NCBI GenBank assembly: GCA_027011095.1
Contig: JALVAQ010000129.1
Coordinates: 1-32,970, forward strand
Length of the DNA: 32,970 bases
Reading direction: 5' to 3'
Source: Bacteroidales bacterium
GTDB lineage: Bacteria > Bacteroidota > Bacteroidia > Bacteroidales > F082
Part shown: positions 8,609 through 17,500 of the stretch, piece by piece
Position numbering within the stretch: position 1 is the stretch's first letter
Layout of the letters: each line of letters opens with the position of its first letter
The notes under the pieces: generated by a model
What the model was told of the DNA's origin: nothing
The model's input: the letters and a program-made list of their open reading frames with translations, nothing else
Databases searched by the model: none
Program-made: the position numbers and the translations under genes

Positions 8609-11044
8609 TTATTTAACCGAAACAGGGTCGTTAACCTTTTGGTTTAAAAGCGCATAGTCAATAACATCCAACAGCTTGTTAATATATTTAAACTCAAGGC
8701 CTTTAATATATTCTTCCTTAATTTCCTCAATATCCTTCCGGTTTTCATCCGATAGAATAATGGTATTTATTTTAGCTTGTTTGGCAGCCAGTATTTTCTC
8801 TTTTATACCTCCAACAGGCAACACCTTGCCACGTAAGGTAATTTCGCCTGTCATGGCAATTTTTGACTTGACTTTACGCTGTGTAAAGGCCGAAACCAGT
8901 GCTGTAAACATGGTAATTCCGGCTGAAGGGCCGTCTTTTGGTGTTGCTCCTTCGGGAACATGAATGTGAACATTCCACTTTTCAAATACTTCCGGTTTAA
9001 TGTCAAGTTTATTGGCATGCGCTTTCAGGTACTCAAGGGCTATGATGGCTGATTCTTTCATCACGTCGCCAAGGTTTCCGGTAAGTTTAAGGTTTCCTTT
9101 TCCGGGACTCAGGCTTACTTCAATAAAGAGTATTTCTCCACCAACGGGTGTCCAGGCCAATCCTGTAACCACACCTGCCACATCGTTTGATATGTCGCGG
9201 TCGCGTTGAAATTTTTTTACGCCAAGGATTTTACGTAGGTCTTCTTGTGTAATTGTTAGGTTATAAGGCTCCTCCATGGCAATATATCGTGCTCTGTTAC
9301 GAATCACCTTTGCAATACGCTTTTCGAGCCATCGTACACCTGCTTCACGGGTATAATCTTCAATAATAGTTTGCAGTATAGGTTTGCTGAATTTTAGCTG
9401 ATTTTTTTTAACGCCATGAGCCTCCAACTGTTTGGGCAATAAATGACGCTTTGCTATTTCTACCTTTTCTTCCGTAAGATATCCGCTAAGCTCAATTATC
9501 TCCATACGGTCGCGGAGGGCGGGATGGATGGTTGACAGGGTGTTTGCAGTAGCAATAAACAGGATGTGCGACAGGTCGAAGTTTACTTCGAGATAGTTGT
9601 CGTAAAAGGCCGAGTTTTGTTCAGGGTCGAGTATTTCAAGCAGTGCTGCCTGCGGGTCGCCGCTGTAGTTGTTGCCACTTACCTTATCTATTTCGTCCAA
9701 CATAAACAGCGGGTTGGCCGATTTAACCTTTTTAAGACTTTGAATGATGCGCCCGGGCATGGCGCCAATGTACGTTTTGCGGTGCCCGCGCAGTTCGGCC
9801 TCATCCCGAACACCGCCCAACGACATCCTGATGTATTTTCGTCCCAACGATTTGGCAATGGATTTGCCGAGTGAGGTTTTACCCACTCCGGGAGGGCCTA
9901 CAAAGCAAAGGATAGGTGCTTTCATATCCTTTTTAAGCTTTAATACAGCTAAAAATTCCAGTATCCGTTCTTTAATGTCTTCCAGTCCGTAATGGTCGGC
10001 TTCTAATACTTCTTTGGCATGTTTTAAGTCGAGGTTGTCGGTAGTAAACTCATTCCAAGGTAGTTCAACCAACAGGTCGAGGTAGTTTAGCTGGATTGAA
10101 TATTCGGCTGCAGCAGGGTTCATCCGCTTTAGCCGGGCCATCTCGTTTTTAAACACTTCGGCTACCTCATCCGACCATTGTTTTTTGTCGGCTTTCTCTT
10201 TTAACTCATTAATTTCCGTTTCGTGCGGACTGCCGCCAAGTTCTTCCTGGATAGTTTTAAGTTGCTGGTTTAAAAGGTAATCGCGCTGCTGCTTATCCAT
10301 GTCAACCTTTACCTTTTTTTGGATTTGGTTTTTAAGTTCCAGCATCTGCAACTCTTTGGTAAGGTGTTCCAACACCTTTTGTGCTCTGGCTTCGATGTTG
10401 GTCATCTCCAACAGCTCCTGCTTTTGGTTGTTATCGACCGATAAATTGGAAGAGACAAAGTTTACAAGAAAAACAGGACTTTCGATGTTTCGCAGGGCGA
10501 AGGCACTTTCCGAAGGCAGGTTGGGCGATTTGTCAACAATTTGAATAGCAATATCCTTCACCGAGTCGATGAGTGCTACAAAATCTTTTGTGCCGGGGTT
10601 TTCTTTTTTGGGTTCATAATTACTGACTGCTGCTTTTATATACGGGTCAAGTTGCGTAACCGCATCAATTTGAAACCTTTTTTTACCTTGAATAATGGCA
10701 GTAGTGTTGCCGTCGGGCATTTGTAATATTTTAATAATACGGGCAACAGTACCAACTTTATGCAGGTCATCTTCAACCGGTTCTTCCACTTCGGGATCTT
10801 TTTGAGCCACAACACCGATGGTTTTATCGCCGGCATAGGCATCACGAATTAGTTTGATGGATTTATCACGGCCAACGGTAATGGGAATAACCACTCCGGG
10901 AAAAAGCACTGTGTTTCGCAAGGGAAGAATAGGTAATTCTTCAGGAATCACCTCCTCATTCATCACTTCCTCGTCTTCGGCAGAAAGAAGTGGGAAAAAT
11001 TCGGTATCGCCATCTATTATATCAGAAAAAAGTATTTCGCTCAT
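8609..11044 (-). CDS. lon: ATP-dependent Lon protease
   Basis: Cytoplasmic ATP-dependent serine protease that degrades misfolded and regulatory proteins. It is 811 residues, the normal size for bacterial LonA. The N-terminal substrate-binding domain starts at ELPILPLRNTVLFPGVV (about residue 37). A central coiled region leads to the AAA+ module with Walker A GPPGVGKT (383-390) and Walker B LFMLDEID. The C-terminal protease domain has the catalytic Ser707 in KDGPSAG and, 43 residues on as in E. coli Lon, Lys750 in GGIKEK. All catalytic motifs are intact. A short acidic N-terminal extension precedes the LON domain. The 149-base gap upstream contains a stable hairpin that would lie in the leader of this mRNA. 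The kinase gene follows 90 bases downstream on the same strand. Confidence 0.98.
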   Translation of the reverse strand: MSEILFSDIIDGDTEFFPLLSAEDEEVMNEEVIPEELPILPLRNTVLFPGVVIPITVGRDKSIKLIRDAYAGDKTIGVVAQKDPEVEEPVEDDLHKVGTVARIIKILQMPDGNTTAIIQGKKRFQIDAVTQLDPYIKAAVSNYEPKKENPGTKDFVALIDSVKDIAIQIVDKSPNLPSESAFALRNIESPVFLVNFVSSNLSVDNNQKQELLEMTNIEARAQKVLEHLTKELQMLELKNQIQKKVKVDMDKQQRDYLLNQQLKTIQEELGGSPHETEINELKEKADKKQWSDEVAEVFKNEMARLKRMNPAAAEYSIQLNYLDLLVELPWNEFTTDNLDLKHAKEVLEADHYGLEDIKERILEFLAVLKLKKDMKAPILCFVGPPGVGKTSLGKSIAKSLGRKYIRMSLGGVRDEAELRGHRKTYIGAMPGRIIQSLKKVKSANPLFMLDEIDKVSGNNYSGDPQAALLEILDPEQNSAFYDNYLEVNFDLSHILFIATANTLSTIHPALRDRMEIIELSGYLTEEKVEIAKRHLLPKQLEAHGVKKNQLKFSKPILQTIIEDYTREAGVRWLEKRIAKVIRNRARYIAMEEPYNLTITQEDLRKILGVKKFQRDRDISNDVAGVVTGLAWTPVGGEILFIEVSLSPGKGNLKLTGNLGDVMKESAIIALEYLKAHANKLDIKPEVFEKWNVHIHVPEGATPKDGPSAGITMFTALVSAFTQRKVKSKIAMTGEITLRGKVLPVGGIKEKILAAKQAKINTIILSDENRKDIEEIKEEYIKGLEFKYINKLLDVIDYALLNQKVNDPVSVK

Positions 11045-11093
11045 ATTTTTACGTCAATTTGTCAGTATAAAAAAATATAATTCATTCATGTCA

Positions 11094-11126
11094 AACGCAT
11101 CTTGCTAATAGACAGTAAGATGCGTT
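11094..11126 (-). promoter_or_regulatory. Hairpin upstream of lon
   Basis: A 13-bp stem (AACGCATCTTGCT against AGTAAGATGCGTT, one G-T wobble) closes a 7-base loop. It lies 50 bases upstream of the lon start codon and about 70 bases past the end of the glmU-like gene. No T-run follows on the minus strand, so it is not a standard intrinsic terminator. It could be a leader structure of lon, an operator, or a 3' processing or stability hairpin for the upstream transcript. It does not match the CIRCE heat-shock element. Confidence 0.45.
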
Positions 11127-11193
11127 GTCATATATAAATTATTATTACAATTTGGTTTAACAGGTCAATTAATATGCCAAACAGTAGAAAACG

Positions 11194-12378
11194 CTAACGA
11201 AAACGTTTTTTTGCCGAATCTTCAAAAACATGGGTAAGGATGTTTTTGTCGGCTTGGCTTAAGCTAAGGCCACGGCGAGCCATAACAGCTTCCGCAACCT
11301 TAAAGGCACGGTCGATATGGTATGTTTGAAATCCGCGTGTTCCTCCCCAGCTGAAACTTGGGATAAAATTACGTTGATATCCGGCCCCAAAAATATTTGA
11401 TGATACCCCCACAACCGTGCCCGTGTTAAACATGGTGTTGATACCGCATTTTGAGTGGTCGCCTAACATCAGCCCGCAAAATTGAAGGCCTGTATTAACA
11501 AACGATTCTTCTTCGTACGACCATAAGCGTACCGAATCGTAGGTGTTTTTCAGGTTAGAGGTGTTTGTGTCGGCACCAATGTTACACCATTCGCCCATTA
11601 CACTGTTGCCCATAAATCCGTCGTGTGCTTTGTTGCTATAACCAAAAACCACAACATTGTTAATTTCGCCACCCACCTTGCTGTGAGGACCAATGGTAGT
11701 TGCTCCATAAATTTTAGCATCCATTTTTACCACACTATACTCACAAAGGGCAAAGGGGCCGCGAATTTTTGCCCCCTCCATAATTTCAGCATCTTTACCT
11801 ATGTAAACGGGGCCGTTGGTAGTATTGATAAAGGCGTACTCAACTTTTGCACCCTCTTCAAGAAAAATTAATTCCCTGTTGCCGGTAACAAAGTTTGTGT
11901 TGCTAACAGGCTGCGATTTTCGGTTGTGGGTTAACAATTCAAAGTCTGCCACAAGGGCACTGCCATTATAGCGATAAATGTCCCAATTATTTTCAATTTG
12001 GATAAACTCCAAATCTGTTTGAACGGTTTTGTCGGATTCGGATGTGTTTACATTTTCAACATCGTCCGAACCCAACCACATGGCTATTACAAAATCACCC
12101 TTTGCCAGCGTTTCACCTTGTTGTAACTTATTAATAGCATCAGCAAGCTCTTTAGTGGGTAGAATGGAGCCGTTGATTAAAATATTTTCCTTGTCTTTTA
12201 TCAAGGGGTATTTTATACTCAAATAGTCTTCGGTAAGTGTAGAGGTTTTAGCGTTTAAAAGTTTTTCCCATTTCTCTCTGATGGTTAATATTCCAACCCT
12301 GATATCGGCCACAGGCCGTGTATATACAAATGGAAGCAGTTTGTTACGGTTAAAGCTGTCAAAAAGTATGTAGTTCAT
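11194..12378 (-). CDS. Alternative GlmU-family sugar nucleotidyltransferase/acetyltransferase
   Basis: This 394-residue protein matches the Bacteroidota alternative GlmU type, thought to make UDP-N-acetylglucosamine for peptidoglycan and surface sugars. The start MNYILFDSFNRNKLLPFVYTRPVADIR is characteristic. The region DIRVGILTIREKWE follows, and it lacks the usual GlmU loop LAAGxGTRM. The C-terminal half, from about residue 170, is a left-handed beta-helix of hexapeptide repeats (for example VYIGKDAEIMEGAKI, MGNSVMGEWCNIGADT) as in acetyltransferases. It lies 24 bases after the acyl-CoA dehydrogenase on the same strand and may be co-transcribed. Both enzymatic steps of classical GlmU are assigned to the family by homology only. 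Family membership is confident; the exact substrates are less so. Confidence 0.85.
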   Translation of the reverse strand: MNYILFDSFNRNKLLPFVYTRPVADIRVGILTIREKWEKLLNAKTSTLTEDYLSIKYPLIKDKENILINGSILPTKELADAINKLQQGETLAKGDFVIAMWLGSDDVENVNTSESDKTVQTDLEFIQIENNWDIYRYNGSALVADFELLTHNRKSQPVSNTNFVTGNRELIFLEEGAKVEYAFINTTNGPVYIGKDAEIMEGAKIRGPFALCEYSVVKMDAKIYGATTIGPHSKVGGEINNVVVFGYSNKAHDGFMGNSVMGEWCNIGADTNTSNLKNTYDSVRLWSYEEESFVNTGLQFCGLMLGDHSKCGINTMFNTGTVVGVSSNIFGAGYQRNFIPSFSWGGTRGFQTYHIDRAFKVAEAVMARRGLSLSQADKNILTHVFEDSAKKRFR

Positions 12379-12402
12379 TTTACTTTGAATAATAGAATGA
12401 AA

Positions 12403-14175
12403 TTAAAAATTATAAAAGTTATCGTCAATAAGCTTGTCGGCAACCCGTCTGCGAGCCTCTTTAATGTTGAAAGGTTTTATTCTTACAAAACTTTCAAAAT
12501 GAGACAACAGGTTCTCCTGCTCATCGCCTTCGGTAAACGAACCAATGGCTTCGTAACCTGCCTGATAGATTTCGCCGGCAAGCGTTTGGGTTAAGATGTC
12601 GAGGATATCTTTATAGACTGAAATATCACTTTTCAGGCCTTTGTTGTCAAGTTTTTCAACGCGGAGAAGGGTTGATTCCAAAACATAAACATTCATCATC
12701 ATGTCGGCCAGTTTCATTAATATCTCTTCTTCAAACATAAGCTTACGGCCAAATTTTTCCTGAACGATGGGGATAAGATAGAGCAGGATATTTTTAAGGT
12801 TATCAACTATTGCATGTTTGTCGGAGTAGTAATCGCCGGTAAGCTTATCAGGTGAAAGGTTTTGTTTTATTTCGTCAATTTTCTCGTAGAGGTCAATTTT
12901 ATGTTTTTTACCTTTTTTAGTAATGGAATCTATCACAATCATGCGATTAATTTCGTTGGTTCCTTCAAAAATCCGGTTAATCCTTGAGTCGCGATAACCA
13001 CGTTCAATGGGAGTTTCGGCTGAATATCCCATCCCTCCGTGAATTTGAACCCCTTCGTCAACAATAAAGTCGAGAGCCTCGGAACCGTAAACTTTCAGCA
13101 TGGCGCATTCGGGTTCGTATTCGGCAATTCCTTCAATATTGGCGGCACCATAAGGTTTTTCCTGTTCTTTATACGACTCAATGGTGTCTTCGATGTCTTT
13201 GCTGGCACGATAAACTGCCGATTCGGTTGAAAAGGCTTTTACAACCTGATCAGCCAGCTTTTGTTTAATGGCGCCGAAATTAGCAAGTTGCGAACCAAAC
13301 TGTTTGCGTTCGTTGGCGTAGTTTACCGACTGTTTAATGGCGCGTCGCATGCTGCCAATTACGGTTGCCCCGAGTTTTATTCTGCCCACATGCAAAATAT
13401 TCAGGGCAATGCGAAAGCCTTCGCCACGACGTCCCAGCAGGTTTTCAACCGGAACTTTTACATCGTTAAAGAAAATCTGGCGAGTGGAAGAGCCTTTAAT
13501 ACCCATTTTATTTTCTTCGGGGTTCATGGTAATACCCTCGCTGTGCGCTTCAACCAAAAAGGCGCTTAAAACGCGGTCGTTGTCAATTTTAGCAAAAACG
13601 GTTAGCAAATCAGCAAATCCGGCATTGGTAATCCACATTTTTTGTCCGTTAAGAATATAGTGTTTGCCGTCATCGCTTAAAACAGCTTTGGTGGAACCGG
13701 CATTGGCATCGGAGCCTGCACCCGGTTCGGTTAAGCAGTACGATGCAAGCCATTCGCCGGTAGCCAACTTGGGAAGGTATTTTTGGTGTTGCGACTGATT
13801 TCCATAATAGAGCAGGGGCAGGGTGCCAATTCCGGTGTGTGCCATAAAGGCAACCGAAAAGGAATAGCCGGAGCCTATGGCTTCGTTGGCTTTCATATTG
13901 GTTAAAAACGACTGGCCAAAACCGTCATACTCTTCGGGAACGGAAATTCCCAGAAGGCCAAGCTCTCCGGCCTGTTTAAGCAACATGGGCATAACACCCT
14001 CTTTATGCTTATCTAAATCATCAAAATATTGTTCTACCTGGGTTTCAATAAAATCCTCGCATGTTTGGGCAATCATCTGTTGCTCTTCGTCAAACTCTTC
14101 AGGAATAAAAACATCGTTAACGTTTACGTTTTTAATAAGGAATTCTCCTCCTTTTAATGCGGCTTTAGTATCCAT
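12403..14175 (-). CDS. Acyl-CoA dehydrogenase, long-chain (VLCAD-like) type
   Basis: FAD-dependent enzyme catalysing the first step of fatty acid beta-oxidation, with electrons passed on through electron-transfer flavoprotein. At 590 residues it is longer than short- and medium-chain dehydrogenases and has a C-terminal extension like VLCAD. The signatures are intact: LTEPGAGSDANAGS (FAD/substrate binding, about 150-165), KMWITNAGFAD, and QIHGGMGYSAETPIERGYRDSR. Glu404, in RIFEGTNEINR, is at the position of the catalytic base in VLCAD and MCAD. The C-terminal part (about 420-590) is helical. A perfect Bacteroidota -7 element on the minus strand lies 29 bases before the start codon. It seems to head a transcript with the glmU-like gene. 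Redox partners are not in the window. Confidence 0.95.
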   Translation of the reverse strand: MDTKAALKGGEFLIKNVNVNDVFIPEEFDEEQQMIAQTCEDFIETQVEQYFDDLDKHKEGVMPMLLKQAGELGLLGISVPEEYDGFGQSFLTNMKANEAIGSGYSFSVAFMAHTGIGTLPLLYYGNQSQHQKYLPKLATGEWLASYCLTEPGAGSDANAGSTKAVLSDDGKHYILNGQKMWITNAGFADLLTVFAKIDNDRVLSAFLVEAHSEGITMNPEENKMGIKGSSTRQIFFNDVKVPVENLLGRRGEGFRIALNILHVGRIKLGATVIGSMRRAIKQSVNYANERKQFGSQLANFGAIKQKLADQVVKAFSTESAVYRASKDIEDTIESYKEQEKPYGAANIEGIAEYEPECAMLKVYGSEALDFIVDEGVQIHGGMGYSAETPIERGYRDSRINRIFEGTNEINRMIVIDSITKKGKKHKIDLYEKIDEIKQNLSPDKLTGDYYSDKHAIVDNLKNILLYLIPIVQEKFGRKLMFEEEILMKLADMMMNVYVLESTLLRVEKLDNKGLKSDISVYKDILDILTQTLAGEIYQAGYEAIGSFTEGDEQENLLSHFESFVRIKPFNIKEARRRVADKLIDDNFYNF

Positions 14176-14203
14176 AAAAATAGGTTTAAAAATTTATACG
14201 CGT

Positions 14204-14211
14204 CAAAGATA
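14204..14211 (-). promoter_or_regulatory. -7 promoter element for acyl-CoA dehydrogenase
   Basis: On the minus strand this reads TATCTTTG, an exact match to the Bacteroidota primary sigma factor -7 consensus TAnnTTTG. It lies 29 bases upstream of the ATG. No convincing -33 TTG is visible at 19-21 bases spacing. Confidence 0.6.
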
Positions 14212-14263
14212 TACTATGTAACGAAAAGAGAAAGGCTTAAAGGGAAATTTTTATTCAACAAAA

Positions 14264-14292
14264 AACCCCGCCACGAATCTCGTGGCGGGGTT
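14264..14292 (-). terminator. Rho-independent terminator for the T9SS cargo operon
   Basis: A perfect 13-bp GC-rich stem (AACCCCGCCACGA) with a 3-base loop. On the minus strand it is followed by a T-run (TTTTTTG). It lies 24 bases past the stop codon of the 75-residue protein and ends the transcript that starts at 20114. The + side lacks a T-run, so it is mainly one-directional. Confidence 0.93.
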
Positions 14293-14315
14293 AGGGTCAG
14301 GTTTCCATAATCGGA

Positions 14316-14543
14316 CTAGTCGTCCAATTCCTTTTTATTCATGTTATAAACTTTTTTACCACCATAGGCAGCGCCTAGACCGAGGAGAATAAATAATCCT
14401 CCGCCAATGGGCGCCCCGCCACCAATGGGCTGGCCTTGCGGACTTCCGTCAGGGTCGGAAGGTCCCATAACCTGTGCGGTTGATAACAATGGTAAAACTG
14501 TCAGGAAGCTTATTACAATTAATGTTTTGAATATATTTTTCAT
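14316..14543 (-). CDS. Small secreted protein with glycine-rich C-terminal sorting-like tail
   Basis: A 75-residue protein with an N-terminal signal peptide (MKNIFKTLIVISFLTVLPLLSTAQ) and a short Pro/Gly-rich spacer with the repeat PIGGGAPIGGG. A hydrophobic segment, LFILLGLGAAYGGKK, leads to a charged tail. This layout (motif, helix, basic end) resembles the PID-CTERM type of putative C-terminal sorting signal in Bacteroidota, although the motif here reads PIGGG rather than PID. The mature part before the tail is only about 20 residues, so the protein is little more than a sorting signal. It follows the 1850-residue secreted protein by 18 bases and shares its terminator, so it is probably co-expressed with that adhesin-like protein. 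The PID-CTERM link is from memory of the family pattern and is tentative. Confidence 0.75.
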   Translation of the reverse strand: MKNIFKTLIVISFLTVLPLLSTAQVMGPSDPDGSPQGQPIGGGAPIGGGLFILLGLGAAYGGKKVYNMNKKELDD

Positions 14544-14561
14544 TTTTTTATCCTTTCTTTA

Positions 14562-17500
14562 TTATTTAATGAAAACTTTGGTTGTATAAACTTCTCCGTT
14601 GCTGATAACCCTTACCACTACGTAAGCGTTGGAAGCATTTACCGGAACTCTTACAATATCTCCCGGTGGTAGTGTTTTATTTACCAACGTTCGTCCGGTT
14701 ATGTCATAAATGGTTAGAACTTTGTTCTCATTGGCAAGTGCTTTGCTGCTTAAAACATACACATTCTTCTCATACGCATAGGCGCGTATGGCCGAATGGG
14801 TATTGTTGTTATCAATTCCTGTAACCGAACGATTGAAGTGTAACCTGAACCGGTCGGGGTTTTGATAAGTTGTTGCCTCGAATGTATAAACCGGATTGTT
14901 GTTCAGGTTTTGAATTTTATTCAGTTTAAGGTCTTCAAGCACAACATCTGTTTCAGGCAGGCTGCTTAAGTCGGCAACAAGTGTTTGAGTTCCATTTACA
15001 CCGGCTTTGTAACCAACGGCAACGGTTCTTTCGTCACCGGGGTTGAGAGCAGGCAGGCTGTTTTGACTCAGCTCCTCTTCAGGAATAATAGCATATACCT
15101 GTGGTGCATCACCGCTAAAGGCAAACATCTTACGAGTGTCACGACTTTCAAATAGTTCATCGGCACCATTAATAAACAGGATGTTCAACTCATCATAGTT
15201 GTCATTTCCAAACATGGCTTTGAGTTTCATCATGTCCAAATTATTTGAACGGGTGCTTTTGTAATAAGCCTGTGATGAATGAACTCTGGCAGCCAAAGGA
15301 ATGGTAATGGTTGGGCTTGCAGCGTTGGCATGGATAAAGAATCCCTGTCCCATAGGAATGATACCACCTGATAATGCACCTGTTTTTGTTGTAGTATTAT
15401 AATCTTTGTACAAAGTATTACTCCATACCCAGAAAGTACTGTCCACATTGGCCATGTTCCAGGCACCTGAGTCAAGGGCAATGGGGCTGGCAAACGGGTT
15501 ACCAATTAAGTTGTAGCCCAGCGGGTCAGCCCCTGTATAACTTAAGGCGGGGGTACTGGCAGTAGTAAGCGCAACATCGGCACGGTTTAAGGTACCGGTG
15601 AAATTAAATGTCTGTGCAGCAGAACCGCCAACCCATAACTCATAACCGGCTCCTACATCTAAGGGGTCAGTCAGGGTAGTCATATAAGTTCTTGAATTGT
15701 CAGGCTCATTATAGTGCGTAATCCAAACATCAGGCGAACCTCCCAAATATAAATTATTCAGGGTTTGGCCTTGTACAGGAGACGAATAATCGTGCCATAC
15801 ACCGGCTGTGGTGTAACGCTGAATGGTGGCGTGGCCGGAAACGATTAACAGTCCGTCATTTAAAATAGAGGCGTCTCCGGAGGCATCCGATTCAATAACC
15901 AGACTGTCAATGGTAGTTGCACTATTAAGGGTTGGGTAATTTGTTAATCCTGTGGGGATGGTTACCACAGATGTTGACGATGGTAATCCGGGGTTCCAGT
16001 TTCCGGTTGTATCCCAATCATTGCCTGAGGCACCGGTCCAGGTGGCTGTGGCCACTACTTCAACAACTTTAATATCGTCAACATATAGATTAAATTGATC
16101 AGCATCACTATAACCGTGGAAGCCAATATAAATGGTTTCTGATGATGTTGGCGTAAAGGTTCCTGTACCCATAAACCAACTTGTGTTGGTAACATTGCTA
16201 TTGTCAAATATGGGTGTCCCTGACATGGAGGTTGAGGCGGGTGAGCTACCCCAGTCAACAGCCAGTTTTTCAGGAAAGCTGGGGCTGGCAGCTCTATAAG
16301 CAAATGAAACTTCATAGGTTACCCCGGCAGTTAAATTAAGCCCTCTTGTAAAGAACCAGTCATTCATAGCTGCATTTGAATTCCAACGAATCTTAGCAGC
16401 GTTTGGCGCACTTAAGCCATCTGTTGATGTTTCCCATGTATAAGCATCACCGTTGGTATTTTCTACGGTCATACAGAATGGAAAATCAGGAGCTGTTACA
16501 GCATCAAAGTTTTGGAAGTAGGGTACAGAGGTTGCATCACATTCTGTTGAAAAACTCCATTCAGTTCCTGCAACGGTATCACTTGTACCATTGTACACCG
16601 TGCTTACCGTCCAAAAATATTGAGCGCTGTAATCCCAGTTTGAACCACGTTTATAGAGGGTGTCGGTAAGACTGTAATTGGCAAGCACATCACTTCCACC
16701 GGAAGTTGTTCCAATATTTAGTAGATATTTGGTAGCATTATCTACAGGATTCCATGCTAAAGTATCTGATGAAACTAATATTTTTGAACTACCATCAGCA
16801 GGGTAAGGACCTGTTGCCAATCCGTTGGCGGTTGTGAACGGGGTAGCTGATTTAACCCACACACTATTTGAGCCACTACCGCAGGATGCACGAACATACC
16901 ATTCGTAAGCAGTAGAAGCTAACAGTGTATCAACGGTTAAAAAGGTGTCAGCGGTCACAGTATAATAGGCGGCACCGGTAGTATCAAATCCTGTTTCGCC
17001 AATTCTGACATTCCATGTGGTTGCCGAACCGGATTCTTTCCAGTGCATTTTAACCGAATTTAATTTGATACTATCTTCAGTTAGTGATAGAGGCTCAGGA
17101 CAGGCAGGAGGAACTCTTACCTTAAAGTTGTCAATAAAAATGTCGTTGTCTTTGTTGGTAATAGAAGATGATCCGTAAAAACCAATCTTCACTGTTGAGG
17201 AGTAAGCTGTTAAGTCGATGGTAACATGCTCTCCTGTGTTGGAAATAATTTCAGGATAAGTCCACACTTCTAATGTATCTTTAATACTCCATGTTGCACC
17301 ATTATCTGTTGAAATAACAACAGCAAGTGTATCATCAGGCCCTAAAGTATCGGCATTTGTAGTACCATAGTGCGTTAATGCTAAATCAAATTCCAACTGA
17401 TAAGCATCACTACTTAAGTCAATTGAAGGTGAAATTAGCCAATCTTTTTTAGTGGTACCATAAAGATCGAGCTTGGCACTTTTGCCGTTTGCAGAAACAT

